A DNA stretch of 64,000 nucleotides from Echinococcus granulosus (GCF_000524195.1 NW_020170465.1:260296-324295); one strand, 5' to 3'. Shown: positions 47,501 to 62,403, counted from the first letter of the stretch. Notes: generated from the letters alone by a model not told the origin. Numbers and translations are program-made.

Positions 47501-50500
47501 GCAACTTTGTAATACACTTCAATTCGGTCCGTTCCATAAAGTAGACAAACTCGTGTCACTTCAGACTCAAATGACCCTTAACGATGTGCTAGCTCGAAAG
47601 AGGAGGAAGTGAGCAGCAAGTATAAATAAGGCTGCCGTATCGGCAGACTAGTGCATGTAATAAAATGCTCTTTACTAGTTACAACAGGCAATCACGGAAG
47701 GCCGTACCAAACAGCTACACACCCTTACTTTATCGTTAGGCACTGGTGGTTATTTAGGCGCATTTTCCGCAACTTTTAATGATCTGTGATGGATAAGTTG
47801 TCTCTTGAAACATTCTTTTACCATAGAGACCTGTTATAGGTGGTTTAACAGCAGCGAATAATTCTACCAAGCTTAAATTAGCGTTACTTCTTTCCCATTA
47901 AAACCAAATATCTCGTAGTTTAAAGTGTCTATCCTTGGCGGTATGCAACTACAAAAACTATCTTGACTGTTCCCTTTGTAGTCAACACTATGAAGGTCAA
48001 TTCAACTCATGTGATTTTGATGGAATATTCAGAAGGCAAGACGTTTTAAAAACTAGTTAAGCCAAGCAGACAGAGGTGGTTCTAAATTATTGGGGAAAGT
48101 ATGAGCGTTTATTATTAATAAATGAAGTGCAGGGAGTGCGACATTGGCCAGGTTAGACCTCGTCACCTCCAAAGGTAAGTGGGTCACCGCACCACTACAC
48201 AAATGTCCAAGTAGCCATTTGTTCTTCTAATTTACGATTATATGGATACCGGCCTTAATTTCTGCAAGCAAACCGGATGTTGGTGGATCAAGAAGTGCTT
48301 GACATGGCGGTAAAATAAGCGTGAAGCCGGTTTCACCGCACCTCTATTAGTTGTGCATTTAAGTCCTCAGATTTCTACACTTTCCAACATTATTATAGGA
48401 CTGCTTGATAATATTCTCTCATTATTTTACCACATTTTTAATTGAAGTGGATCATAATTGCTTTAGTGCGATTGTTTCGGCACGATGCTGAACAAGTTAA
48501 AGCCATAGTAATGCAAATGGATGAATAAAATGGCAGAGAATGAGCTCAGATGGCGCAGATGGGAGGATAGAATGCCTTCAAGGTATTCCGAATCCTTACT
48601 CAGATGCATTGGAGGCTCTCGGAACGGGTATCCTAGGTGCAGTAAAGGGCAGCAAATGCAAGATGGGATTTCGCCACAATTTGAGCAAACATTTGTACCA
48701 TTCTTTTTATATATATTAAGGCTTTAGAGGTCCTTTTTAACAACGTACACGCCTATGATGGCAATTTTCTCACTTTACTCGTGTCTTCGCTACAAAAGAA
48801 TGCCATAAAATATGCCTTAATAATAAGTCAAAGAGAGGGTCTCGACGACAATAAGGGTTGCACTGGATTGAGTAAAACATAAGAGGGAACCCTGTAGCTT
48901 AAGTATCCCTCATCAAATGATTTTTGCAAGCTGAAGAAAAGAAACACAGAAGTAGCGCCAAGTATAAAAAAGGAAAGAAAGGAGGACTAATAACAAATCC
49001 TCCTACTTAATGATTGAGCGACTCATTTGTGCCATATCCCTAGGCAGTATAAGAGAGGCAAAAGATAAGGTATTGCAATCTTTTTTGTTTTAATCAGAAG
49101 TTAGTAGGAAAAAAGTTGGCCTTGTATTTCCTAAGTCTCTGGTTCCAGTTGCGTTTGCCCAAAACTCCAGCAATTTTGAAGGCATTTCTTCACAATTTCC
49201 AAACATGATAAATTTACCTGTATCTTTTAAGTTGTAAGAAATATAGAGAGCTGTTTACAAATCACATTCATTTTTGGGGGTTTCGGTGAATGGACGAAAT
49301 CTTCTAGTGGATATGCTTTGTTTGTAACGGTTACATTCCACATTTTAAAGTGAATTCAGAAACAAGAACAAGAAGGGACTTTTTCATTTAATAGGCTGAC
49401 CCTTAGAGAGATTAAATAAATGCCTAATTATGGAAAATTACTGACCAGCGGGTATGTAAAATCCACCCGAAATGAATAGCACAAGGGGAATAAGGCGCTG
49501 AGGTCTTGTGGTAGAGGCTTTAAGGGGATAAAAAAACGTTAAAAGAGTAGTCCAATGACGTATACATTTCGAAAAGGTTGTAAAACTCTGCATAGGAAAT
49601 AAAACTTAACGCTCTGGAATCAGGCGGGAGTATATCCTCCACTACCGCAGGTTTATGGGCATGGTACTTTATGCGGAGAATTTCTTTCTTCGGAATAGAT
49701 GGATATGAAGAGAGGCTCCTCGAAGTATGTGATAATGCAAGATACTGATATATACCACTTAACAAAATGTATGCACCAGTTGTCTGTTAGACGTGAAAAG
49801 GAACCAAAATAAATAATGTTGATGAGAATGAATTTGGATGATTTTACATTGAGGCGAAATTAGGATTGACTGGGTGAAACAGATCATTAGTTAGGTATCA
49901 GTGAACAACTTCGATGTATATCTTACAGTAATTTGAATGAGTAGTGACCACTTCCCTACATGGAATTGGAACAATCTGTAAACATGCATTATTGTGTGCC
50001 TTCATATGTAAGATGTAAAGTGAGTCCAGTCAAGTCTCACTGACATGCATACCGTGTGGGTAAATGTAGCTCTGACACTAACACACAATCGATGTCCCTT
50101 TGTTAGTGATTATTGTTCAGGCCGCGAAATATCTGTCACTTTTTTAAATTTTTCAATGCACAGAAAGCCTTATTTTGCATGGGTAATCCACACAACACCA
50201 TTACCCATTGCAAAATTTCATAAAAAGGCGATTCTGTCTATAAGAACCGTGAACCTGACTGTGTACTACTTTGGTACCCACAAAACACTTTGGGGGCTAC
50301 AATATGATTTGGGTATTTGGACAGAACTCGTTTCTGGATTTTACTTAAACATTAAGACAGGTGTATAAATTTGGCTTCAGTTTAATTTGCTGCCCATTTA
50401 CACATCTTCTGCTATTTTAATACCCTTTCTATTCTTTGTGATGGTTTACATTCGTGGAAACAATTAAACAATGAGTTAAAAATAGGCAAAATCGGCGGCT

Positions 50501-53500
50501 GAGCTTGGGCATCGATGTCTGATGGGTCTCTGAAAAATAACATCGCAAATTTCAATAGCAGGGCAGCCTTATTGCATGTGATGATTTAATAATCGGTAAA
50601 AGTGAAAACAGTCTGCATAATTTTGGTTTAAATAATCACAAAGCTCATGTATTCCCCTCATTGCTCATCCTATGTGTGGGTTTAAGAAACCTGTGGATCT
50701 ACCTTTACTGCTTTCAAACAGTGCCAATAACCAACACCTAGGTACGAGAACTTAATGGCTCTTAATAAATCATGCAATATGGAGCCTTCGGTTGCATTCA
50801 ATTACGCACCGATACACAGAGATGGGAAGGAGCTACACGTTACTACAGAACCGCACTCTAGAATGAGTTCAAAAATATTACGAGGCGCTTAGATGGATCT
50901 TGCACATCCGGCGATGAATTGAAAAGCCACACCACACACTGGGATAGAAAAACAGAATCAAGGTGAAATTTCTTAAAATGACGTTCTTTGAACACAAAAT
51001 CATTGTATTTAGGTGACGACGCTTGTAATCTTTGAATTGAGAACGAATGGATGGTTGAGCTGCCATTACTGAAAGAAAAGTTTGCATGCATGAGCAAGGG
51101 CTAACGTTAACGCTTTATAACCACCAGTTCTCCTTTTCTCTTAAGCGGGTCCAGGGATGGGATAAAAAGTGAAGACGCTATAGAGCGTTGACCCGCCTTT
51201 AGCGGCAAGAAGTCGGTGAGTCCCTTCAATGAAGGCCACAGGGAGGTCAGAAGTGTGACACTATCAAAATCAAGAAAATGTTTCAATGCCAATGGCTTTT
51301 CAGTCCCCAGCCTTGTGAGATGTCGTGCGAGCACCAACTACGCTATGATAGTTAAAGAATACCTATCCTACTCCGTAAAAAAAGAAAAAGTTTGCCTCCT
51401 ATCTTCGAATTCTGGAAGTTCCCTAGAGCTAAAGCAAAATAAAAGGGAGAGTGAGATCAAAATTTCATAAATTTATTTTATTATTCGTAAATTAGATAAA
51501 CTACGATATATGCACAAAAATGACCGCCATAAAATTGATTGATTTGCTAGCCTTAAAATAGCTTAGCAAAAGGTATTGTTTGCAATCTGGAATTTTTTCA
51601 AGGCATTTATTTACTATTGATCCTCATTTTTATTTATAACATTAGGAGGATTGAAGATGTACATACTTTGATGCTATTGTAGAATTAACCACTTCATTTT
51701 ATGCGTCTGCTTGCCTAAAGTACAACTATACTTTCCAACCTATTTTTGAATCACTATAAAGCCAAGAGCGTTTTTATTAAAAGGTAATAGTAAAGTTAAA
51801 ATTTATCAATAATGAATGCTTGTTATCGCAGTGCACGTCCATAGTTATCCTTTCGGCAAATTATTTCGGACGTACGGCATAGCTTCTGGTTCTGAACATG
51901 GGCATGGGCTTGAAGGAAGTAAAATTGGACTACGCAAACCTGTCCTACTTTAAGAACGAAACAGTATAGACACTTAAAAAAATCCTATGCTTGTTTTGGA
52001 ATGGCACCTAGAAGCAATTCTCTTGGCAAGAGATCATATTAAGAGAATTTACAATTATTCTCGCTAGTTGTTACATTGCATTTGTGGATCAAAGTGAAAT
52101 AATTCCTGTATAAATTAATAAATAAGGCCCATCACCACCACTGCAACCACTTTCTCAAATGGTCATCCACTAACTTTGTTGAGCGCCTGCCAACAACTCT
52201 GAATGATGACTAAACAAACAAAATCGTTTTGAGAACTCCGCATTACTTTAGCATCCATTTGTATTTCTTCGAAAATCAACCGTGCCGAAATCAAAAGGGT
52301 GAACAATATTGCTTTAAACTAAAAATGAAGGGATTTACAAATGCCAATATAAGACCCTGACTTTCTGGCATGTGTATTTATGCTTTCCAAAGTGACTTGA
52401 AGCCATTTAACACTTTTGTAATGGGAACGCGGTTTCAGTCTCCATGAATGTCAGCAAGAGTGACTACAATTTCATAAGAAGTAAATGCAGAACAAACGAC
52501 AGTAACTTACGCATATTTCCTATCATACTCGTGTGTGGTAGATCTAGACAAAAAAATTGATACAGGATAGGAGGGTGCAATTCCTTTTATTTTGTATCAC
52601 TACATAATGGCGTCCTCAGTACCTTGTGACAGAAACCATCAGTAATGCAGTGCGGTAAACATCATCAAGTGGTCATTTAGACCTGGGGTAACTCATTTTC
52701 TACAGGTACCGCCAATATCCTGGTGCCAGGTCTGCTACGCATGCCTTCAGTCCGCTATCAATTCTCTACAGGAGTGCCTTATCTCGTCGTGAGAGCTCAA
52801 AACCAGATTAGTAGTAGTAGTGGGAGTAGGAACCACTCCAAACGACTGGAAATTCTGGTTTTCTTGGCTGGTTATCAAACTAAGGCCTTCTGGAATGCGC
52901 ATTGGCTAAGTGTGACTAGATCTGAAAAGACTCACAACAAAAGGTTTGAAAGCGAGTTGACTTCTGAGAAGCCTTCAATTTAAAGTTCTTCACAATCAGT
53001 GTCTATGACGACAGAGAGAAGCTGGATTCCAAAAAAGCTCAAATTTATGTTATGGAAAGACTTCGAAGGTGATGATGGGCAGAATAATTTCATCGGTATA
53101 CATTAGTCTAAGCACTACCTCCCAAGTCACATATTTCTCAGTAGGCTTCATCTAAGAGAGGGTGCCATGCTCTACAGAATGTTTTACTACCAGTAGACTT
53201 CATTCGATTCGCGATGTCAATTATTGGTGTCATCGTTCCGCTTACTCAGGATCAGTAAAAAGACTCGTTTTTGGTTGGAGGACGATATAATGGAAATATT
53301 TGCTTGAGTGATTATTAAACTAGGCAGAAGTTTCAGTTTTTTGCTGGTTCTACCGTAATCTTGTTGTCAAACCTGCTATTCACATCGGTACCCTTTAAGT
53401 CCTTCCACACACGAATACTGAAGCAGCAACAAGAAGCTTTATGGGTAATCAGTATCCGTCTTCATGATTTTAGATTAAGATAAAGTTATTCGAAATTTAA

Positions 53501-54900
53501 AATACTAACTTTTACATAAAGAAAGTGAAGTTCCACAAACCTTTGCCGTTTTAAGATGGGGCAAGCTAAAATTTTAGAGCTCAAGACTTACCACTCACAT
53601 GGAACTCAAGGATCAGGTGCATAGCTGCAAAGAAATGGATATACTTCCTTTTATTTGCTAAAATTGCTAAAATCTTTTAACAGTTATGAACCATAAAAGT
53701 GCATCCTATTTTCACTGCAAGATCAAGGTAATTTCTATTGAAGCAAAGATTCAAAAATGACCAGAAATGAATTGTGATGAAGCTTTTTTCCAGTGTGGAA
53801 AATGCATTCCATTTGATGTTTCTTTGGTGATTATGCGCCCAAAACAACTTTGATGAACACCGCAGCTTTAAGGAAGATTCAATTTAACATCGGTGTTAGA
53901 AGAGATGCCACGCTCAGTGGTTAATGGAGTGCTGGGTTACTACTCAACGGGTACACGACTTGGGTCATCCCACTCACTCTCAGCCATGATGACAGGCACG
54001 AATGAGAATGATTGGATGCAAGTGTGTGTAGTTATGGAATTTCGAATAGAAGATGGCGTATACCACAGCGGATGTCTACCCTGTGGTGAGATGCGTAATT
54101 TCTGTTAGCAAGAGAAAGGTGGTTTAGGGTCAGCGGTCATTTTAGTCAACATTTAGCCGTTAAAATTTCTGAACCTAGATACCTGACTAACGTTTAATCT
54201 GTCTTATACCGGTAGTACACAAGGAATGAAGTAGGACCTAGACGATGTCCTAACTGCTACACTTTGAAAGAATTCCACCAAATATACGTGCAATTTTGTC
54301 GGTTGAAATTGGGGGACCTTTTAATCCTTTGTGCTTCTAGTACCTCAATAATGCTCCAGGATGTCAGAGACTTCCGTCAAATCATGTTTAGAGTGTGGTC
54401 CATTGTTTCCATCTATGTGATCCACTTGAAAGAGCTCTCTTGCAGTTTCGAAATTAAGAATGCCATCATCTTTGTTCTCCTAAACTGCGACATTTGCAGA
54501 GCTTGTGCCTCCTATTTCGTTAAGTTAAATTGAAGGCATGAAAAGGAGAGCCGAAATTAGTTTTCCTTTTAGGCTAAGTTGGGAAACAAATCTCAATGCA
54601 ATCATCTCCAAGGGCGTGTATACAAAAAACGTCAACAAAATGTCGGAATTCGACCTTTCTCTGGTATGCAAGTAAGATGGTGGTACGGATGCAACTGAAG
54701 TGCCTACCAAAGCCTTGATGGCATGGTATTAAACTTCCTCCCAAGGAAAAAAAGGAACAATTGTTGCAGTTTACTTGATAGAGATCAAACTTCCATCCTT
54801 TTGGTGTTACCTTTCAATAACTTAACTCAACTACGGCTGTAGACTGCGAATAACTTGCCCCGCCTGTCTGCGTAACTAATGCAAAATTTATGTCGGCGAT
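41551..54900. other. Non-coding stretch
   Basis: About 13 kb of AT-rich DNA with short frames only. The inverted 27-base block at 44.6 kb lies here. Less AT-rich islands occur near 43.1 kb and 52.7 kb, but frames there lack recognisable domains. Confidence 0.5.
44599..44625 (+). repeat. Conserved upstream block, copy 3, inverted
   Basis: Plus-strand TGACCTTGACGCC followed by AAACGAATTCAATT is an exact 27-base match to the minus-strand block at 25338-25364. No convincing start codon and signal peptide follow, although GATAAG at 44644 resembles the start of laminin exon 2. Confidence 0.6.
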
Positions 54901-55179
54901 ATGTTTGAGGCATGAAGTTTATCATTTTATTAAAAGCCTTAGGTGAAGTCCTAAATTACGACTTTTATGCTGTGTACAATTTCAGGGGTGATTCCCATGC
55001 AAACCAATGACTTAAGGTAGTGGTAGCGGTTGGTTGAAATTCTGCAACCGTCTAAGGTAGAATAAAACACTCATGTCAAGTTCTAGTGGGCTTTCATCGG
55101 CTCAAGTAGACTCCACATTGTTCTGTTCAAGTTATCCTCTTCGGCTGCTAAAGAAACATGTAAAGAGATTACTGTGGCT

Positions 55180-55430
55180 ATCTATCCATCTACCTTTTTC
55201 TCCACCTAACTCTCCATCTGTCCCTCTATCCATCCATCTTTCTATCTGGCCATCCGTCTAATGTGGCATGTAGCTCAGGAAAATGTTTGAGTTGCGAAGC
55301 CTATCCTTTGACAATGACGTCCACGTAAGCTAGACATTTGACTCTTCTCCGGGATGCAAACTCAGTTGTGATTCTGATACAGCCCATTGACTTACTGAGG
55401 TAATGTTGGGTTGGTATTCTGCGGCCATTT
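55180..55430 (+). repeat. CCATC-tract repeat family, copy 1
   Basis: Begins with a run of CCATC/CTATC units, then ends about 150-200 bp later with TGTGATTCTGATACAG, TGACTTACTGAGGTAATG and GGTTGG. The same order occurs in two copies at 57.6 and 57.9 kb. A partial copy without the tract (TGATTCCCATGCAAACC, GACTTAAGGTAGTGG) lies at 54,985-55,035. Confidence 0.55.
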
Positions 55431-57589
55431 GAAGCATAACAAAAACTACAACTTTTAGTGGAACTTGCGCAAACTCAAATACTTTCCCTGTCTTTTTAAT
55501 TACAACCATAACATGTTGGGATGTAGCCACCTAGCTTCACCATGGCTAACTCTGGAGTGAAAGATGTTACTCTGTTTCTTCCTAAAAAAGGTCTCACTGT
55601 GACAAATGACGGTGACTTCCAACGACCTCTGGCTCAGTCTAGTTTAACATTGTGAAGTACAATTGTCGAGGTCATGAACACAGTACTATTTCAGCGTCCT
55701 AGTCTACAACCTCTTCATCTTGATGACAAAAAACAACAACCTATTTAATCGCCAACTTTTTGTAAGGTTCCTTACACACGTTTAACTTTCACTATTTCTT
55801 CTTAAAAAAGGGAAAATAATGCTAAAAAGGGAAGTTTAAATGGATAGCCGGGGCCACTACTTTAGCACTGTGCTTCCTCCACTGGTGCTGTTGGACCTAA
55901 CTAAGTGAACTATTCAGTCCCGCCGAATCAATGATAGTCTCCAAAAGCAAGTAGATTTGCCTAGGACTTACATCATCTGGCTTATTTTCAGTGAAAATTT
56001 TCCCCATAATGCGACTTAAATATAGGTGTGAGATAGTGACAGCTACACGTTCTTCGACTAAATTACTTCATTACAATGTTGGCGATTTTGATGACCATTA
56101 TAGATCAGTACTCAGATCTTCATCGTTCTTACAACCTCTTTAAAATAAAGTTATTGGTATTACTGCTATTAGTAAACAAAACTAGCAACTATATGGCGAA
56201 TCTTTAAGCACATCCTCTACTTCGAAGACTTTAAGATGGACCATTTAAAGGAAGGGTAAACTCACACGTCCTCTTGGGTGAAATGGGCGAGGTTGACATG
56301 TGTCTGACGTTCATTGCCATACCGAGATTTTAGCCTTCAATGAATAAAATAACGAATTGGTGACTCGTTAAAATGGCTTCTAAACACAATTTTTTACAGC
56401 GTAGGAAAGGCGACTTCACTTTTAAGCGCTGAGCTCTGAGCTCATTTTCACCAAAAACCAAATTATCCCGTCCAAGCAAAGAAAATGGTGTTACTGGGAT
56501 ATTTTGATCAAGGTTACTGGGACAAGGATAGAATTGGAGCTAGTTCAAGTTTCAATTTTATGTGGGAAAGAAAGAAACATGCGCGAAACATGAATAGTAC
56601 ACATCTACACTTCCATCACTGACCACAGGTAATCTCTCTGCTTTATGTTGCAGAATATGCAAAGAAGAGAGCACATGGTTAATCCTTTACTCTGCTTTTA
56701 GTTCGCTAAGCTTAAACTGTTTGACTGCAAACAAATTAATGCTTTGGAAGAAGTTGAGCTGCCTAGTAAATGAAAGGTATCAAAGAAGCAGTTAAGCACT
56801 ACTTTGGCTGTTAAGAAGTGTACCGTACTTACCCATTCTCTTCGATAGGGTCACCACCATTTTCATATTCTTTACTGGTATTCCTGCAGTGAAAGCTTTT
56901 AAAATTTAATTTGTAAAAAACTATCAAATTTGCATATGAAAAGGTCAAAACATGAAAGGTTACTGCCAGCCATGGTCTACTGATCTGGTTAAAGTAAACC
57001 GACACTTGATTACCTCAAGGACACGACCTTGAAATAAACATTTGCTACAGTAACTTGTGCTTATGTGGTGGTGTGCTTGTTTCGAATGCTTTTAATTACA
57101 TTATCTGCCTTAGGTGGTCCAGCTCCTGCTTTACTCTACACAAAGGTAGAATTCATTCCAAAGTACTTGTTGCTACGCGCTCTTAATTGTTACGTGCAAA
57201 TCCACGCAAAGGTGACAGCAACGTGTGAGTGTTTTCAGGTCAATGCAAGCCTTCATTCGGTATTTCTTGAAAAAAATGTAACAATAGTGTGATGAGCTGT
57301 TGGCGAATGCACTTTGACGTTGTGACGTTTAGTGTCAGAAGGCAAAAGTTGCTGATGGCATTTTAGAACCTGCTTCGGCTTTGATATGCAAGTGCAGGGA
57401 TGGTTCAAATACGAATGAAAGGCTTACATGAAAGGCACTGGCTTGGCATAATGCATCCATCTGGATGTAGAAAAAGCAACCGAGTTGAGTTTCAAAGTTT
57501 CATGCTGATCTTTTTAAATGTCTTTTTAAACACTATGGTTATATTTGAATATAATAATGCGGCCATTTAATTTGGCATCTATGCATGCA

Positions 57590-57755
57590 TATATCCACCC
57601 ATCTAATCGTCTAATATAGCCCGTAAATGAGTAGTGTGGCTGAGCTGTTGAGCACATCTTATAACAATTCTGAAATTTGACAATCATCTGGTGTATTTGC
57701 ACAGTAGTGATTCTGACGCAATACACTTGCACATTTGGTGGTAGGTTGCTATGTC
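57590..57755 (+). repeat. CCATC-tract repeat family, copy 2
   Basis: Begins TATCCACCCATCTAATCG and ends with AGTGATTCTGACGCA and TTTGGTGGTAGGTTG. Same orientation as the other copies. Confidence 0.5.
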
Positions 57756-57864
57756 CCATCCATCTAAATTTATAAATCGATGTGATTATTTTTGGCGAAT
57801 TTTTTCTTCAGCTTATACATTGAACCTCTTTTAGGTCTTATCCTGATCCCTTAAAAACCACTTA

Positions 57865-58070
57865 TGTACCTATCCATCCATCTAATCATTCATCTCTCTC
57901 CATCAAATTATTTATTGTAGTAGGCAGTTGAGTAATTTGACTTAGTCATGAAGCATATTCTGTGACTACAACGTCCCCCAAATTCTAAAATTTTGCATTT
58001 ATTCGACAAGGAAACGCAGTAATGATTTTGATGCAGACAAATGACATGCTTAATTGGTGGTTGTGGTGGT
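57865..58070 (+). repeat. CCATC-tract repeat family, copy 3
   Basis: Begins CCTATCCATCCATCTAATC and ends with AATGATTTTGATGCAGAC, ATGACATGCTTAATTGG and TGGTTGTGGTGG. Confidence 0.5.
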
Positions 58071-61000
58071 CTGCTTTATAGGAGTCATCTTAAATAAAAG
58101 ACTGCATCAATTTTTCAGATATTTTTCAACTGGAGTATTTTTATTGTTGCTGTTTTAAATAGTCCTCTTTAGCTACTGCCATGACGCTTGAATTAATGTG
58201 GCTCTCTGTCCATCTACATATCTATCAAGATTCCCACACTATTTTTTGAGATAGTATTTAACATTTCAGTGGCTTTATAGCTAGATAGCATGACGTCATG
58301 ATACTGTTCCTGACGTCTTACTACTTGATAACAACAAATGGATGTCAACCATGGTCTGACAACTGCAGGATGGGAAGTCCGCTTGCAATTTAGCGTTTGA
58401 CGGGGTCGAGCTCGGTTTGCTCGAAAGCAACTTCTACTATGATGACGATTGTGGGCCCCGTCAACATGAACGTCATTTTACTGAAAATCTTGACATTTGT
58501 CCACTCTATCACCCTGATGGTGGGGTTGCAAGTTTACTGCCTTACACACATGCATACCTTACCTTTCCAGCTGTGAAAATACGACTTGGTTTGCGCACGT
58601 GTGTTGGTCGCTTCCGCAAAGAAAAAAATTAAAAAAGAAAAGAAATTTTGTTATATAAATATCACTTTGAATTAGGTGGTGAAGGATTTCAGCTTTTCCT
58701 AAAATATTAAACTGATCAACTCGGTTTACATACTGAGGCTACCCAGAAAAATGATTTCACTACTCCCCATCTATCTAATTTAAAACGGCCTTGATATTTT
58801 GAAAGGCTGTAAAAGAAATCAAGGCAGGCTCAAATGACCGTTTATTCTGTCTGATCTTAAAAGTGGAATGATTCACCTCATGATGTTCCAAATTTTCATG
58901 TGCTTGTGGTTGTTGGCAAGGAGAGGAAAAGATACAGTAGATGATATTATTTAGTCATTTCATTATCTGCCAATCAGCTAAAAACTTTAATGGTATGCTT
59001 GATTTTACAGATATTTGTCCAATCACCTACAAATCTGTCACTTCGTCACCCCGCTTCATCCCGTTTCCTCTAGCTTCTGCTTCACTTTGTCATTCACAAA
59101 AACCACAGGCAGCTTATAGTCCTTATTCTCCTCTTTTCCCCATAACTCTTAATAATCCCCACTGATGAATGAGTAGTTAGTAACTAATAACCAACTGCAG
59201 TAGGGAAAGGACCACAAACCAGGATTTTTTGCGTAACCAGTCGCAAAAATGCCTTCCATTGCCTTAACATTCCAATGGTTGTAATTCCTGGAAAGAAATA
59301 AAACCCCCTCTAGCCTGAGTGATCCATGAAAGGCCTTCGCACAGAAATCCGCTTTTGGATGAATCGTGGAAAGAGGATCAAACTATACTGCACAGGCGGC
59401 AATACCTTCTTTACATGACGCATCGTTTGTGTCTTAACATAATAGTTGATGGACCGCTTATGCACAAGGTCTCTGGTTTTACTCCTCCCAACAGTTATTT
59501 TCTTTTTTGAAGGAAGAGATAAAATAGCCACTAAATTTAAGCAGTAGCGTATGTGGCTCTGGGCAGGTCCTTGAATGCCCATCCGGAAAAATGCTTTAAT
59601 GGTTACGGTTAGTGGTGCGATTTTCACCTTCATTCAAAGTACAATGCAGATGTACGTCCCATTTCACTGACAGAACTGTGTCATAGTTGCTTAGTCTACG
59701 TTGAAAGTTCATTTTAACTAAATTTTTGGTCTCTCTTTGGACAAATTGTCACAACTGAGGTCAATCAGCAAATAAACATATTGCGTGAGTTGAGCTTTAA
59801 AATCCTTACCCACTCTGAAGTCCTACATAAGGCGAAATAAGTCACGCATATCATTTATTACCTAAAATGAGGAGGAGGAGTTACTTGTCATTTTGGTGGA
59901 AGAGACTACTTCTCCTTTTGTCTTCAATCAAATCATTCATCGATAGGTGGGCTTTAGGGTGGGAGAAGAACACATCCTGCACTCTCTCGTTGTTGTTGGT
60001 GCGAATTAACAAGTAAAGAGCTTGAATTTCTTGTAAAAGTATTTTTTTTTAAAAGAGCGTCTTAAAAATGAGACTGCTGATATGGTCAAGCAAATAAATG
60101 AAGGCTATTTTTCATCAGAAATTAAACAGACTGACTAATCAAGAAACAAAGCTTATCGTTGTCATTAAACCAGTGTAATGTTAAACTGTCTGTCTTATGA
60201 TTTACAGCCAAGTGCATACAGCACTTCCAATTACATTTTTTACAAATTGTCAACTTTTAAAAAAGGTTAGTGACTGTAGAGGATATGCTGGTGATACGGT
60301 CTTCAGCAAAGGTGAGATATTTCATCCAACTTGAGGACGCTACTTCCTAGTCTTTAGCCCAACCCTACCGCAGTGCTTAGAGCCACCTATCTGCATTAAC
60401 ATTAGGGAATATATTTAATCCTCCATCCTCAAATTAAAGTGCTTTACTTGATGTATTACCTTCGCAGTAGAGATCGTTGGGTTTCCCATAAATATTTTCT
60501 AGTTTTTCCTAAATCCGAAAATTCTTTGGTCGTAGTGGTCAGCTATATAGTCAAGGCTAACTCGGGGTTGCAAATTACAACACAAGGGAACACGCGAGAA
60601 GTCTTGCCCATGATATACGCATGTTCAACATGACACTGACGATTGTGTCGGTGGAGTGAAAATACCGTGACTTTCTGTAGTTTACTGAAGTGACAAACAT
60701 ATTAAATACCTTTTGTGTTAGTATTATTTGCTGTGGCAGGTCAGTGCATTTAACCAATAAAATACTGCTAAATATTAAGTGCCTACGTGAATAAAAAGTA
60801 CTTTTCAGCACTTGGAATATCAGAAAAAATGCTGATTATATCAGTTATGATGATTTCTACCGCAACTAATATGGTGTGAAAATCGGTAGAGCCGGCCCTT
60901 TTTCCGAATCCAAAAGCGCCAAATATTTTTAAATCGGGGCGATTTGGCGATTGCATCAGTAAAATAAGGTAAATCTATGGTAAAAATAACATACCTTGGA

Positions 61001-62128
61001 ATCTGCTGATTGTTTTCATTATCTGAGTGGCTAAAATTAATATAAATTTGTCAAGGACGTGTTACAACTTTTCCTCATAATTTGACAAAGTACTAATGGC
61101 GATAAAATCTTAATACCAATTAATCCGCAAAGGCTTGTCTTGTTCTTTGAAGGAGAACGTTTGAATATGTGCAAAAACCCTGTCCACCACTGACTTTAAC
61201 AATTCCGGAATGCATGAATTGCTTGTTTAAATCTCCATTTTGATCTCATGGTCATTAGAGACTCCGCGATCGTGCCTCCACTGGACGGTGCAGCCTTCGA
61301 GCCATGCCAGTATCCCTCATCCACAGTTTTCCTACGTCGACAAACAACATTCTACCCCAGTTATGTCTAATTTTTGCATACACATAGGCTCCAGAGACTG
61401 CATTTGTGCCTCCACACAGACATGTCAACGCTTTATGGGTACTAAACAATCTGTAAATGTGTGGGGAAAATCACGGCAGTTTTGAGTTCCCCTGTTCTTT
61501 CGTTTCAATCCACCACCGTACCTCGTTGTCACAAACAAGCCTAAACGACAGCATTAGCGTAATTTGGCCGCTATCATTACTATTTGTTTGAAGTGTGCAG
61601 TAGGTTGAACTTGCACACTTCTTCCTTCCAGCCAAACAAAATATGCCCTTTCGTTTTGTGGAAGTTGCAAGGAAAATTCGCAAGGTATGTTAAGCTCAAA
61701 CAGATTAGTTATTTAAAAGCTGAATCATGCATGATTCTCAAGGCATTGCCATTTTTGACAGCGCAATAAAAGGAATGCTACCTGAATTTAAAGTTAATTT
61801 ATGCAAGTTAAAATGTCAACATCTTAAGAAGTGTTCTTACATTGACATTGTCTTCTGCCTTTATTTACTTCCGAATTGTTTATTTCAGTCTCCACAGGAA
61901 AGTTGGAACAAACTCCATGCCTTAGTTTGAGAGGGAGATATAATTTCCGACCTACCTAAGGTATCATTTATAAATATATACTCTGTCAAAACCAAACACA
62001 GGTTAGTTAACATTTTGAGATCTTGGAAGTGGTCAAACTGCCACCATTTACTTATGGGAATATCAGAAGTGACTTCACAAAATTTATTACAAAAGCCATT
62101 TTTTAAGTAAAATAAATGGAACACGTAC
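58071..62128. other. Non-coding stretch
   Basis: About 4 kb with no supportable gene on either strand. Short frames at 58417-58632 plus and 59310-59633 minus were considered and not accepted. Coding exons downstream of the membrane segment at 62.13 kb would be expected here but are not recognised. Confidence 0.45.
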
Positions 62129-62240
62129 TTGACTGACGAGTCCTTCTTTTTGCGGCATGAGGTTGTCACAAATGCAACCACTGCGAGCAGGCCGACTGAA
62201 GCTCCAATGACCAGTAAAGTCCCGTAGGAAAAATCCGTAA
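62129..62240 (-). CDS. Candidate exon: single membrane-spanning segment and basic tail
   Basis: Minus strand, acceptor TGTTTTTCTTAG before 62240 and donor GTACGT after 62129. The frame reads DFSYGTLLVIGASVGLL then AVVAFVTTSCRKKKDSSVK: about 20 hydrophobic residues followed by a basic stop-transfer cluster, as in type I membrane proteins. The acceptor's polypyrimidine tract is good. It needs an upstream exon ending in phase 1, which the candidate at 62404-62637 does not supply. It may belong to a receptor or adhesion protein; the family is not identified. Confidence 0.5.
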
Positions 62241-62403
62241 CTAAGAAAAACAATGATAAGCCGGTTTCCTGACTCCATCCACTTGCACATCACTCCCTCC
62301 CAAATAGGAAACAGACTTTACAGATAATCAGTGTGATTGCCTGTTTATGGATGCATCGAAAGGAGGAGCAAATATATATTATGATACGTGCAAATGCACT
62401 CAC

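Noticed and set aside
50045..50368. 107-codon open frame on the plus strand
   Set aside because: AT-rich codons and no motif; in a region of similar chance frames.
59310..59633. 107-codon basic open frame on the minus strand
   Set aside because: Low-complexity basic composition without motif or splice support; no start in good context.
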